Source: Lachnospiraceae bacterium JLR.KK008
GTDB lineage: Bacteria; Bacillota; Clostridia; Lachnospirales; Lachnospiraceae
Assembly (NCBI GenBank): GCA_037015955.1
Contig: CP143548.1
Span: 1,420,001 to 1,484,000 of the forward strand
DNA: 64,000 bases
Reading direction: 5' to 3'
Part shown: positions 18,961-26,708 of the stretch, one piece after another
Numbering within the stretch: the first letter of the stretch is position 1
Layout of the letters: each line of letters starts with the position of its first letter
Made by a program: the position numbers and the translations under genes
The notes under the pieces: model-generated
What the model saw: only the letters and a program-made list of their open reading frames with translations
What the model was told of the DNA's origin: nothing
Database searches by the model: none

Positions 18961-20463
18961 CTGCCCGTCCCTGTCCTTTCTGCGTTCACGTTTCCAGACG
19001 TTGCTCGGCTGGGCCTTATAAGTAGGACGGCGAAAGAGCAGAGTGGAGAGTGCCTGCCAGTTAAAAGGCCGCAGCGGCCAGAAGAAACTTTTGCCGGCAA
19101 AGGAGGGCGTTGTCACGACGGAGAGGGTGATGAGAACACAGCCGGCCAGAAATCCCCACAGGCCGAAGCAGCCTGTCAGAAAGAGCAGCAGCAGCCGATA
19201 GCAGCGGATTCCCTCTGCGAAGGCGGTGCTGGAGAGGGCGAGAGAGGCCAGCATGGTGGCGGCTGCATAGAACATTACTTCCAGAGACACCCAGTGCAGA
19301 TCAATGGCCACGTCGCTGAGGATCAGACCGCCTACGATAGAGAGAGAGCCGGAGTAGGAACTTGGACTGTGGGCGGCGGAATACTGGAACAGATTCAGCG
19401 CCAGTTCTGCAAACAACGTATAGAGAAACAGTCTGCCGCTCGTCGTCTCTTCGACCGGAAGCAGTGATAACGTATCGGCAAGGTCCGGAAAATAGGAGCT
19501 TAGCAGTAAAAAGGACGGCAGCAGAAAGAGGCTGATGAAAATACATAAAAATCGCAACAGCCGGCTGTAACTGCCGACGACCGGACTTTTATAATAATCT
19601 TCCGGGCTTTGAGTAAACTGAAAGACCGTGCTCGGAAGAATGAGGGCGGCTGGAGAATTGTCCACCAGCAGGAGAATATTGCCTTCGGTCAGATAACTGC
19701 AGGCGACGTCAGGCCGCTGTGTCTGCTGGATGCTCGGCAGCGGATGGTACCATCTCTTGCGGACGAGCAGTTCTTCTAGGCTTTTGGAGCCCATTGTCAG
19801 GGAAGTCACCCGCATGTTGTCCAGTCTGTCCAGGACCTTTTGAAGCAGATCAGGGTCCACATACCCGTCGATATAGGCGACTGCGACATCGGTGCGGCTG
19901 TCGGTGCCTACCGGCCGGATGGCAAAAGTGAGACGGGGATTGCGGATACGGCGGCGGATCAGATTGGTGTTAAAGAGCATCGTCTCCACGAAACCGTCTC
20001 TGGCTCCGAGGGTGACTCGTTCCGCATCCGGCTCCGAGATGCCTCTTGCCGGATAGGTACGGGTGTCGAGAAGAATGGCGGCGGAAAACCCGTCCACGAA
20101 GAGCACGCAGGGGCCGCTGAGAACGGCGGAGACGATCGCGTGCCAGTCTTCGGCCAGTTCTGTCTGGGCATACCCAATCTTACTCGCCATATAGCGGGAG
20201 AGGTCCTGGATTGTATCATCTCTTGTGTAGGTCGGATTTTGCAGGTCGGAAAAGATTTCCTGCAGTACTTCGGTCTTGCACATGCCGTTGACTCCGAGAA
20301 ACCAGGCTTTTGTATTACCGAGATACAGGTCACGGGTGATCAGGTCAAAACTTTTTCCAACCGGAAAGATCTGACAGGCCTGCCTGATGTTTACAGCGAG
20401 AGAATCCGATAATCTGGCATTTGATAAATGAGAATCTGCTAAATTGTAATTGGCTGGGTTCAT
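18955..20463 (-). CDS. SpoVAF/GerA-family spore membrane protein
   Basis: 502 residues. A soluble N-terminal half with DLITRDLYLGNTKAWFLG (near 40), CVLFVDGFSAAILLDTRTYP (about 115-134) and EPDAERVTLGARDGFVET (about 141-158) matches GerA A-subunits, and the wording is closest to SpoVAF, which is encoded with the dipicolinic-acid channel genes in Clostridia and Bacillus. The second half has about five or six membrane helices. The protein would sit in the inner spore membrane and act in germination or DPA movement. Here it stands alone, with no spoVA or gerB/gerC gene beside it. Its 3' end overlaps the synthetase-like gene by 6 bases on the opposite strand. GerA-type germinant receptor subunit is the alternative name. 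Confidence 0.85.
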   Translation of the reverse strand: MNPANYNLADSHLSNARLSDSLAVNIRQACQIFPVGKSFDLITRDLYLGNTKAWFLGVNGMCKTEVLQEIFSDLQNPTYTRDDTIQDLSRYMASKIGYAQTELAEDWHAIVSAVLSGPCVLFVDGFSAAILLDTRTYPARGISEPDAERVTLGARDGFVETMLFNTNLIRRRIRNPRLTFAIRPVGTDSRTDVAVAYIDGYVDPDLLQKVLDRLDNMRVTSLTMGSKSLEELLVRKRWYHPLPSIQQTQRPDVACSYLTEGNILLLVDNSPAALILPSTVFQFTQSPEDYYKSPVVGSYSRLLRFLCIFISLFLLPSFLLLSSYFPDLADTLSLLPVEETTSGRLFLYTLFAELALNLFQYSAAHSPSSYSGSLSIVGGLILSDVAIDLHWVSLEVMFYAAATMLASLALSSTAFAEGIRCYRLLLLFLTGCFGLWGFLAGCVLITLSVVTTPSFAGKSFFWPLRPFNWQALSTLLFRRPTYKAQPSNVWKRERRKDRDGQS

Positions 20464-20624
20464 AGTCGGTGCCTTTCTGAAAATAAATGATACATATTTT
20501 TTGCAGTTCGGGTCAGATTATGCAGGGAAAGATTTGCCCGCTTTTTTTGCAGCAGCAGAATTGTACATGTTGCACAATAAAATGCTGGAAGAATACAAAA
20601 TAATAAATAATTTGCAAAAAAGCA

Positions 20625-20653
20625 TTGACAGATTATGGCAGAATTAGTATAAT
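20625..20653 (+). promoter_or_regulatory. Consensus promoter of the PTS operon
   Basis: TTGACA, 17 bases, TATAAT: a perfect sigma-A promoter. It leaves a leader of about 125 bases before the EIIA gene. The 322 bases between the spoVAF-like gene and EIIA hold this promoter, the operator-like site and a leader hairpin; small reading frames there are not credible genes. Confidence 0.9.
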
Positions 20654-20666
20654 GGTACTAACATAA

Positions 20667-20680
20667 AGAAAGCGCTTAAT
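20667..20680 (+). promoter_or_regulatory. Candidate cre site (CcpA operator)
   Basis: AGAAAGCGCTTAAT matches the catabolite-responsive element TGWNANCGNTNWCA at 11 of 14 positions with the central CG in place. It lies just downstream of the transcription start, where CcpA would block transcription. Confidence 0.45.
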
Positions 20681-20698
20681 CAGGATGAGCGGGGCAGA

Positions 20699-20746
20699 TT
20701 TTATAAGTTGATCGGTGGTGATTAATTTATAAAATTTATTTTTTTT
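20699..20746 (+). terminator. Terminator-like hairpin in the PTS operon leader
   Basis: TTTTATAAGTTGATC (20699-20713) pairs with GATTAATTTATAAAA (20720-20734) over 15 bases including two G-U pairs, with loop GGTGGT, followed by TTTATTTTTTTT. It lies between the promoter and the first gene, so transcription of the operon may depend on read-through. Sugar PTS operons are often controlled by BglG/GlcT-type antiterminators; I do not see a clear RAT sequence. A short palindrome TTTGACAGTCAAA follows at 20754-20766. Confidence 0.6.
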
Positions 20747-20785
20747 GCAGGCTTTTGACAGTCAAATTTTATGGAGGGAAATCGA

Positions 20786-21268
20786 ATGGGACTTTTAGGT
20801 GGAATATTCAAGAAAAAAGAGATGGAGATCGGCTCTCCCGCGGCCGGCAGATGCGTCAGTATCAAGTCAGTGCCGGACCCTACGTTCAGTGAAGAAATAC
20901 TAGGAAAAGGTGTGGCGGTGGAGCCATCGGAAGGAAAGTTTTATGCGCCGGCTGACGGGACGGTCAGTACATTGTTCCCGACATTACATGCGGTTGGCAT
21001 CACAACGGGCAACGGTGCGGAGATACTGATTCATGTGGGGCTGGATACGGTGAATCTGAAAGGGGAGCATTTTACCGCTCATGTAGAGACAGGAAAGCAG
21101 GTTTCCAAAGGAGATCTGCTGCTGGAAGCCGATCTGAAGGCCATTGCCGACGCCGGCTACAGTACAGTTACGCCGGTGCTGGTCTGCAACAGCACTGATT
21201 TTAAGGAAGTGACCGCTGAGGAGGAGAAGGATGTCAAACCTGGCGATTGTATTCTGAGGATCAGTTAA
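20786..21268 (+). CDS. PTS glucose-family EIIA component
   Basis: 160-residue soluble EIIA of the glucose superfamily (Crr-like). It takes phosphate from HPr and passes it to EIIB. The active-site His is H83 in ILIHVGLDTVNLKGEHF and the partner His is H68 in TLHAVG. The ATG at 20786 is preferred because GGAGGG lies 7 bases before it; an in-frame ATG at 20771 would put that site inside the gene. In many bacteria EIIA is fused to EIIBC; here it is a separate gene followed by EIICB 102 bases later. Confidence 0.93.
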   Translation: MGLLGGIFKKKEMEIGSPAAGRCVSIKSVPDPTFSEEILGKGVAVEPSEGKFYAPADGTVSTLFPTLHAVGITTGNGAEILIHVGLDTVNLKGEHFTAHVETGKQVSKGDLLLEADLKAIADAGYSTVTPVLVCNSTDFKEVTAEEEKDVKPGDCILRIS

Positions 21269-21292
21269 GTAAGTTCAGTCAGAGTTATAAGT

Positions 21293-21350
21293 GTTCTGTT
21301 CCAGAACCTTTAACTGATATAGAACAACACATTCTGAGCCAGGTCAGAAT
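21293..21350 (+). other. Two small hairpins between EIIA and EIICB
   Basis: GTTCTG-TTC-CAGAAC at 21293-21307 and ATTCTGA-GCCAGG-TCAGAAT at 21331-21350. The second ends about 20 bases before the EIICB start. They may protect or punctuate the mRNA between the two genes; no T tract follows either. Confidence 0.4.
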
Positions 21351-21370
21351 GAAAGAAAGGGGTAGTTTTT

Positions 21371-22819
21371 ATGATGAAGTATTTACAGAAATTAGGGAAA
21401 TCCCTGATGCTTCCTGTAGCCTGTCTTCCGGTCTGCGGTATATTGATGGGTGTCGGTTATGCGTTATCTCCGGCAACAATGCAGGGTGGTGATATTACCG
21501 GCGCAGCTGCGATTCTTGGATTTTTCCTCATCAAAGCAGGGGGTGCTTTGATTGACAATATGTCGTGGCTGTTCGCGATCGGCGTGAGTGTTGGCATGTC
21601 CGATGATAACGACGGTACGGCAGGCCTTGCAGGTCTCGTATCCTGGCTGATGATCACCAATGCTCTGGCAACCAGTACATTGGCTGTCATCACAGGCGGA
21701 GAGCCGGATGTGGCATTTGGCAAGATCCAGAACCAGTTTATCGGTATTCTGGCAGGTATTATCGGCGCTACATGCTACAACAAGTTTAAGAATACAAAAC
21801 TTCCGGATTTCCTTGCATTTTTCTCCGGCAAGAGATTTGTTGCCATCATTACGGCAGTGATCTCTATCTTAGTGGCAGGCGTTCTGTTCTTCGTATGGCC
21901 GATCATATTTGGCGGTCTTGTAGCACTTGGCGAAGGTATCAGCGGTCTCGGCGCAATCGGCTCCGGTATCTATGCGTTCCTCAATCGTCTGCTCATCCCG
22001 TTCGGTCTGCATCATGCGCTGAATTCCGTATTCTGGTTTGATGCGGTTGGTATCAACGATCTCGGAAACTTCTGGGGCAATACCGGTACACCGGGCGTAA
22101 CAGGTATGTATATGGCAGGTTTCTTCCCGTCCATGATGTTTGGTCTTCCGGCAGCAGCGCTGGCGATCGTACATACATCCAAACCGGAGAGGAAAAAAGC
22201 AACGGCAAGTATTATGGGCGCAGCAGCTCTCTGCTCGTTTATCTGCGGCGTTACAGAGCCTTTTGAATTCGCGTTCATGTTCCTTGCTCCGGCACTCTAT
22301 GTTGTATATGCAATCCTTTACGGTATCTTTGCAGGTGTTTCCGTAGCTCTTGGGTTCCGTGCAGGGTTCTCTTTCTCCGCCGGTCTTACCGACTTGGTAT
22401 TCAGCTCACAGCTTCCGCTTGCGCAGAAGATATGGCTGATCGTGCCTCTTGGCATTGCGGCAGTCGTTGTATTCTACCTTGTATTCCGTGTCATGATCTC
22501 CAAGTTTGATCTGAAGACACCGGGACGTGAGGACGATGACATCAGCGATGATGAGAAAAACGCAGTACTTGCAAACAATGATTTTACAAAAGTTGCTGAA
22601 ATCGTTCTTGCAGGTCTGGGCGGCAAAGCAAATGTAACTTCTCTTGACAACTGTGTGACGAGACTTCGTCTGGAGATCAAAGATTACACGGCAATCGATG
22701 AGAGTAAGATCAAATCCGCAGGCGTTGCAGGGGTCATCAGACCGAGCAAAAATTCCGTTCAGGTTATCGTGGGAACGAAGGTACAGTTTGTAGCGGATGA
22801 GATGAAAAAGATGTTGTAA
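21371..22819 (+). CDS. PTS EIICB component, glucose/N-acetylglucosamine family
   Basis: 482 residues. The EIIC channel (about 1-390, ten or so helices) brings in and phosphorylates a hexose; the EIIB domain (about 405-482) holds the phosphocysteine C428 in LDNCVTRLRL. In EIIC, IPFGLHHALN, the MYMAGFFPSMMFGLPAAALA stretch and GVTEPFEF are seen. The MxxGFFPxMMFGLP wording is closer to N-acetylglucosamine carriers (NagE) than to PtsG, so GlcNAc or glucose are both possible substrates. AAAGGGGT precedes the ATG. Codon choice looks optimised, as expected for an abundant protein. A strong terminator follows. Confidence 0.9.
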   Translation: MMKYLQKLGKSLMLPVACLPVCGILMGVGYALSPATMQGGDITGAAAILGFFLIKAGGALIDNMSWLFAIGVSVGMSDDNDGTAGLAGLVSWLMITNALATSTLAVITGGEPDVAFGKIQNQFIGILAGIIGATCYNKFKNTKLPDFLAFFSGKRFVAIITAVISILVAGVLFFVWPIIFGGLVALGEGISGLGAIGSGIYAFLNRLLIPFGLHHALNSVFWFDAVGINDLGNFWGNTGTPGVTGMYMAGFFPSMMFGLPAAALAIVHTSKPERKKATASIMGAAALCSFICGVTEPFEFAFMFLAPALYVVYAILYGIFAGVSVALGFRAGFSFSAGLTDLVFSSQLPLAQKIWLIVPLGIAAVVVFYLVFRVMISKFDLKTPGREDDDISDDEKNAVLANNDFTKVAEIVLAGLGGKANVTSLDNCVTRLRLEIKDYTAIDESKIKSAGVAGVIRPSKNSVQVIVGTKVQFVADEMKKML

Positions 22820-22858
22820 AATTTGGACAGCAAGTTTGTTCATATGAATACCTGGCAA

Positions 22859-22886
22859 AAGAGAGGGGAGTTCCCCTCTCTTTTTT
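22859..22886 (+). terminator. Terminator after the PTS operon
   Basis: GAGAGGGGA at 22861-22869 pairs with TCCCCTCTC at 22872-22880, followed by six Ts. Confidence 0.95.
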
Positions 22887-22928
22887 ACCATATAGGAAAG
22901 TTCTCCGAATTTCCCATATGGTAAAAAA
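22881..22928. repeat. Long inverted repeat next to the PTS terminator
   Basis: The 19-base arms at 22881-22899 and 22910-22928 (TTTTTTACCATAT... and ...ATATGGTAAAAAA) match at 18 of 19 positions around a 10-base centre. It shares its T run with the preceding terminator. Confidence 0.75.
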
Positions 22929-22940
22929 ATGATTAACGCA

Positions 22941-22983
22941 CTGCGGCGGAGGGGGAGTATGTCGCTGTCGCGACCCGCCGCAG
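22941..22983. repeat. GC-rich palindromic element
   Basis: CTGCGGCGG at 22941-22949 and CCGCCGCAG at 22975-22983 are exact reverse complements; the loop contains a nested TGTCG/CGACA-like hairpin. The element is much richer in GC than its surroundings and may be a dispersed palindromic repeat. Confidence 0.6.
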
Positions 22984-22988
22984 GCGGA

Positions 22989-23015
22989 GAATCCTGCCTT
23001 GCAGGATTCTTTTTT
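22989..23015 (+). terminator. Second terminator-like hairpin before the polA run
   Basis: GAATCCTGC, loop CTT, GCAGGATTC, then six Ts. It lies just before the promoter of the next operon and would insulate it from upstream transcription. Confidence 0.85.
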
Positions 23016-23017
23016 AC

Positions 23018-23046
23018 TTTCCAAATGCGGCATTTTAGTATATAAT
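23018..23046 (+). promoter_or_regulatory. Promoter before the zinc-finger protein-polA run
   Basis: TTTCCA, 17 bases, TATAAT, ending 76 bases before the first gene. The 303 bases between the PTS operon and this gene are otherwise filled by the hairpin series. Confidence 0.55.
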
Positions 23047-23122
23047 TTACTGGGATGTTTCGGCAGATGACTGAAAAACACGGTGTACTGGCTTTCATAC
23101 GGATAGTTGTTATGGAGGATGT

Positions 23123-23446
23123 ATGGATTGTAAAGAAACCCGCAAAAATATATATAAATTTATAGTAGATGAGTTGGAAGGGAAAGAGCTGGAAAAGTTC
23201 ATGAAGCATGTGACGGAATGTGAAGAATGCAGAGAAGAGCTGTCCATTCAATATCTGGTCACGGAAGGAATGCAGCATCTGGAAAAGGAAAGCACGTTTG
23301 ATTTGCAGAGTCAGCTGGAAAAAAAGATGGAAAGCGCTGCGAGAAAGATACGGTCCCGGAAGAGAGTCATATGGTTTATGTATTTTATGGAGACGCTGGC
23401 AATTCTGGCAGTTGTCTTTATGACGGTGTTGGTGATAAGTAAATGA
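23123..23446 (+). CDS. Small zinc-finger, anti-sigma-like membrane protein
   Basis: 107 residues. The N-terminal part MDCKETRKNIYKFIVDELEG and FMKHVTECEECREEL carries the HxxxCxxC motif (H29, C33, C36) of zinc-containing anti-sigma domains. One helix near the C terminus (about 83-105) is membrane-spanning. ZAS domains normally bind a sigma factor, yet no sigma gene is adjacent; polA starts 4 bases inside its end. It may bind another partner. The ATG follows TGGAGGATGT. Confidence 0.65.
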   Translation: MDCKETRKNIYKFIVDELEGKELEKFMKHVTECEECREELSIQYLVTEGMQHLEKESTFDLQSQLEKKMESAARKIRSRKRVIWFMYFMETLAILAVVFMTVLVISK

Positions 23447-26079
23447 GTGAAAAGATTGTATTGATCGATGGGCACAGCATATTGCACAGGGCCTATTACG
23501 GTGTTCCTCTGCTTAGTAATGCCAGAGGTCTGCATACCAATGCGGTATATGGATTTTTAAATATTATGTTTAAAATTCTTGAGGAAGAGAAACCGGATTA
23601 TCTGACAGTGGCTTTTGACGTTCATGCTCCCACATTCCGCCATGAGATTTATCAGGAATATAAAGGGACGAGAAAGCCGATGCCGGAGGAACTGCGGGAG
23701 CAGGTGCCGGTCCTGAAGAGAACGCTTCAGGCGATGGGGATACAGATCTGCGAAAAAGCGGGACTGGAGGCGGACGACTTGCTTGGCACGCTGGCAAAGC
23801 GCAGCGAGAAGGAAGGGCTGGAAGTCTGTCTGGTATCCGGAGACAGGGATCTCTTACAGATCGCCTCTTCTCACAGTAAGATTCGTATTCCGAAGACAAA
23901 GGGTGCGAGAACGGAGATCGAGGATTATTACGAGAGTGATGTCAAAGAAAAGTATGGAGTGACACCGGAGCAATTTATAGAGCTGAAGGCGCTGATGGGT
24001 GATGCGTCGGATAATATTCCGGGTGTGCCGAAAGTGGGAGAGAAGACAGCGATCGCGCTGATGACACAGTATGGTTCCATTGAGGCGATTTACAATGATC
24101 TGGAATCCGTACCTAAGAAATCTGTGCGGGAGTCTCTGCGAGCCAACAGAGCGTTGGCTGATCTGAGTAAAACGCTGGCCACGATCAAGACAGATGCGGA
24201 ATTTCCGTTTTCGTTCGAAGCAGCGCGAATGCACGACCTGTATACGGAGGAAGCCTATGCGATTTTCCGGGAGCTGGAGTTCAAACAGATGCTGGGGCGC
24301 TTTTCCCGGCAGTCTGCCGCTGATGATATAACGGCACATTTTCGCTGTGTGACGGAGCTGGCGGAAGCGGAGCGCATTTTTACGTCCTGTGTGGAGGCGG
24401 AGACCGTCGGCGTATATTTGCTTCAGGATAAGGGGGCAGGCCTTTGCGGCGTCGGCGTCTGTTATTCTAAAAATGACATATATGTCATAAAGAAACAGGG
24501 CTTTTTGACGGAAGAATATCTGACCGGGAAGCTCGGCAGTCTGCAGGGGTGCACGATGTTGTCGGGATTTTTTCTCAAAAGTGTATACCCTTATTTCCGG
24601 GATGACCGGGTGGAGCAGTGTTTTGACGTACAGCTTGCAGCCTATCTGCTCAATCCCCTCAAAAATGATTATGCCATCGAAGATGTGGCCAACGAACATC
24701 TGGCGCTGTCAATGGCAGGATATGGGGAGCGTTTCGGAAAAAAGAGCATGGAGGCCACAGCGCTGGAGGAGGAAGAGAATTTTGTCTCTTACGGGTGCTA
24801 TGCTGCCTACACGGTCTGGAAGGCCAGGGGTGTGCTCTGGCGGAAGCTGGCAGAGAGCGGCATGGACCGGCTGTACCGTGACATAGAGATGCCGTTGTCT
24901 TATGTGCTCTATGACATGGAACGAGAGGGCATCCGGGCGGAGGCCGGGGAGCTGAAGCGATACGGAGAGGCGCTGGAAGGCAGGATCAGCGAACTGGAGA
25001 AATCGATCCATGAAAAGGCCGGAGAAGAGTTTAATATCAATTCCCCCAAACAGCTCGGGGAAGTCTTGTTTGATAAATTAAAACTTCCCGGTGGTAAAAA
25101 GACGAAGACCGGGTATTCCACGGCGGCGGATGTGCTGGAGAAGCTGGCGCCGGACCATAAGATTATCGGAGAGATTTTGGAATACCGGGGGCTTGCCAAG
25201 CTGAAGTCCACATATGCCGACGGATTGTCTGTCTATATCGGTGCAGATCAGAAAATCCATACGAATTTTAACCAGACGATCACGGCGACGGGGCGCATCA
25301 GTTCTACGGAGCCCAATTTGCAGAACATTCCGATGCGTATGGAGCTGGGCAGGCTGATCCGCAAAGTGTTCGTGCCGGAGGACGGGCATCTGTTTACGGA
25401 TGCGGACTATTCACAGATCGAGCTGCGCATTCTGGCCCATATGTCGGGGGATGAACAGCTCATTGAGGCTTACCGGATGGATGAGGATATTCACCGGATC
25501 ACGGCGTCGAAAGTATTTCATACGGAGCTGGCTCAGGTGACAGATCTGCAGAGACGCAATGCGAAAGCGGTAAATTTCGGCATTGTGTACGGGATCAGTT
25601 CCTTTGGGCTCAGTCAGGATCTGAGCATTTCCCGGAAAGAGGCGGAAAACTATATTCAGGAATATTTTGCCACATATCCGAAAGTAAAGGAATTTCTTGA
25701 CAGATCGGTGGAAGAGGCAAAGAAAAACGGATATGTGACAACGATGTTCGGCCGACGCCGTCCGGTGCCGGAGCTGTCTTCCGGTAATTATATGCAGCGC
25801 TCTTTCGGGGAGCGGGTAGCTATGAATTCCCCGATTCAGGGAACGGCGGCGGATATTATTAAAATCGCGATGATCCGTGTCTGGCGGGCATTGAAAGAGG
25901 CAGGCTGTAAGTCAAAACTGATTTTACAGATCCATGACGAGCTGCTCATCGAGACATGGAACGAAGAGGCGGAGACGGTGGAGCGAATTCTCCGGGAGGA
26001 GATGAAGCGCGCGGCGTCACTTTCCGTATCTCTGGAAGTCGATCTGCACACCGGCAGGAACTGGTATGAGGCGAAGTGA
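23443..26079 (+). CDS. polA: DNA polymerase I
   Basis: 878 residues: a 5'-3' exonuclease/flap domain (about 1-290, with AFDVHAPTFRHE, AGLEADDLLGTLA and SGDRDLLQ), a 3'-5' exonuclease-like domain (about 300-470) and the family A polymerase (about 490-878) with DYSQIELRILAHMSGD, RRNAKAVNFGIVYGIS and QIHDELLIE. The acidic residues of the DxE proofreading motif are not seen where expected (the region reads VEAETVGVYLL), so proofreading is probably lost, as in B. stearothermophilus and Taq enzymes. It acts in Okazaki-fragment processing and repair. Start overlaps the zinc-finger gene by 4 bases (ATGA). Confidence 0.97.
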   Translation: MSEKIVLIDGHSILHRAYYGVPLLSNARGLHTNAVYGFLNIMFKILEEEKPDYLTVAFDVHAPTFRHEIYQEYKGTRKPMPEELREQVPVLKRTLQAMGIQICEKAGLEADDLLGTLAKRSEKEGLEVCLVSGDRDLLQIASSHSKIRIPKTKGARTEIEDYYESDVKEKYGVTPEQFIELKALMGDASDNIPGVPKVGEKTAIALMTQYGSIEAIYNDLESVPKKSVRESLRANRALADLSKTLATIKTDAEFPFSFEAARMHDLYTEEAYAIFRELEFKQMLGRFSRQSAADDITAHFRCVTELAEAERIFTSCVEAETVGVYLLQDKGAGLCGVGVCYSKNDIYVIKKQGFLTEEYLTGKLGSLQGCTMLSGFFLKSVYPYFRDDRVEQCFDVQLAAYLLNPLKNDYAIEDVANEHLALSMAGYGERFGKKSMEATALEEEENFVSYGCYAAYTVWKARGVLWRKLAESGMDRLYRDIEMPLSYVLYDMEREGIRAEAGELKRYGEALEGRISELEKSIHEKAGEEFNINSPKQLGEVLFDKLKLPGGKKTKTGYSTAADVLEKLAPDHKIIGEILEYRGLAKLKSTYADGLSVYIGADQKIHTNFNQTITATGRISSTEPNLQNIPMRMELGRLIRKVFVPEDGHLFTDADYSQIELRILAHMSGDEQLIEAYRMDEDIHRITASKVFHTELAQVTDLQRRNAKAVNFGIVYGISSFGLSQDLSISRKEAENYIQEYFATYPKVKEFLDRSVEEAKKNGYVTTMFGRRRPVPELSSGNYMQRSFGERVAMNSPIQGTAADIIKIAMIRVWRALKEAGCKSKLILQIHDELLIETWNEEAETVERILREEMKRAASLSVSLEVDLHTGRNWYEAK

Positions 26080-26102
26080 CGACGGTCAGATGGAGAAAAT
26101 AA

Positions 26103-26708
26103 ATGAGAGTGATCGGAATTACCGGTGGTGTGGGTGCGGGAAAGACCCGTATCCTGCATTATTTGAAAAGACGTTACCGCTGCCGGATTCTTTTGGCGGA
26201 CGATGCCGCCAAGATGCTTCAGGAGCCCGGTCAGCCCTGTTATGAACAGATTGTTTCGTTGCTGGGGAAAGACATTGCGGGGAAGGATGGCCGAATCCGC
26301 AAAGAGAAAATGGCGGAGAAAATTTTTCATGACGGCGGACTGCTGGCCGCGGTCAATGCCATTGTTCACCCGGCGGTAAAGACCTACATTTTACAGGAGA
26401 TCGAGAGAGAACGCCGGAAAGCAGAGACCGATTTTTTCTTTCTGGAGGCAGCGCTCCTTCTCGAGTGCGGGTATGAAGAGATCGCGGAAGAGATCTGGTA
26501 TGTCTATGCCGATGAGGATGTCCGGCGCAGGAGACTGAAAGCCGGAAGAAAGTATACGGATGAAAAGATCGATAGTATTTTCCGCTCCCAGCTCCCTGAC
26601 AGGACGTACAGAGAGCGCTGCGGATTTGTCATTGACAACAGCGGGGAAGCCGGATATGCTTATGAACAGATTGACAAAAAGATGGGGGAATCTCTGTGGA
26701 AGAAATAA
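26103..26708 (+). CDS. coaE: Dephospho-CoA kinase
   Basis: Last step of coenzyme A synthesis: ATP-dependent phosphorylation of the 3' hydroxyl of dephospho-CoA. The 201-residue P-loop protein has Walker A GGVGAGKT (about 7-14), followed by the usual LADDAAK segment that positions the substrate (about 32-38) and FLEAALLLE (about 112-120) near the CoA site. The length is normal. It follows polA by 23 bases, a common order in Firmicutes, and its end overlaps the next gene by 13 bases. Confidence 0.93.
   Translation: MRVIGITGGVGAGKTRILHYLKRRYRCRILLADDAAKMLQEPGQPCYEQIVSLLGKDIAGKDGRIRKEKMAEKIFHDGGLLAAVNAIVHPAVKTYILQEIERERRKAETDFFFLEAALLLECGYEEIAEEIWYVYADEDVRRRRLKAGRKYTDEKIDSIFRSQLPDRTYRERCGFVIDNSGEAGYAYEQIDKKMGESLWKK

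Noticed and set aside
20450-20647. Small plus-strand frame of 65 codons before the PTS operon
   Set aside because: It contains the -35 box of a consensus promoter, begins inside the spoVAF-like gene end and has no ribosome site.
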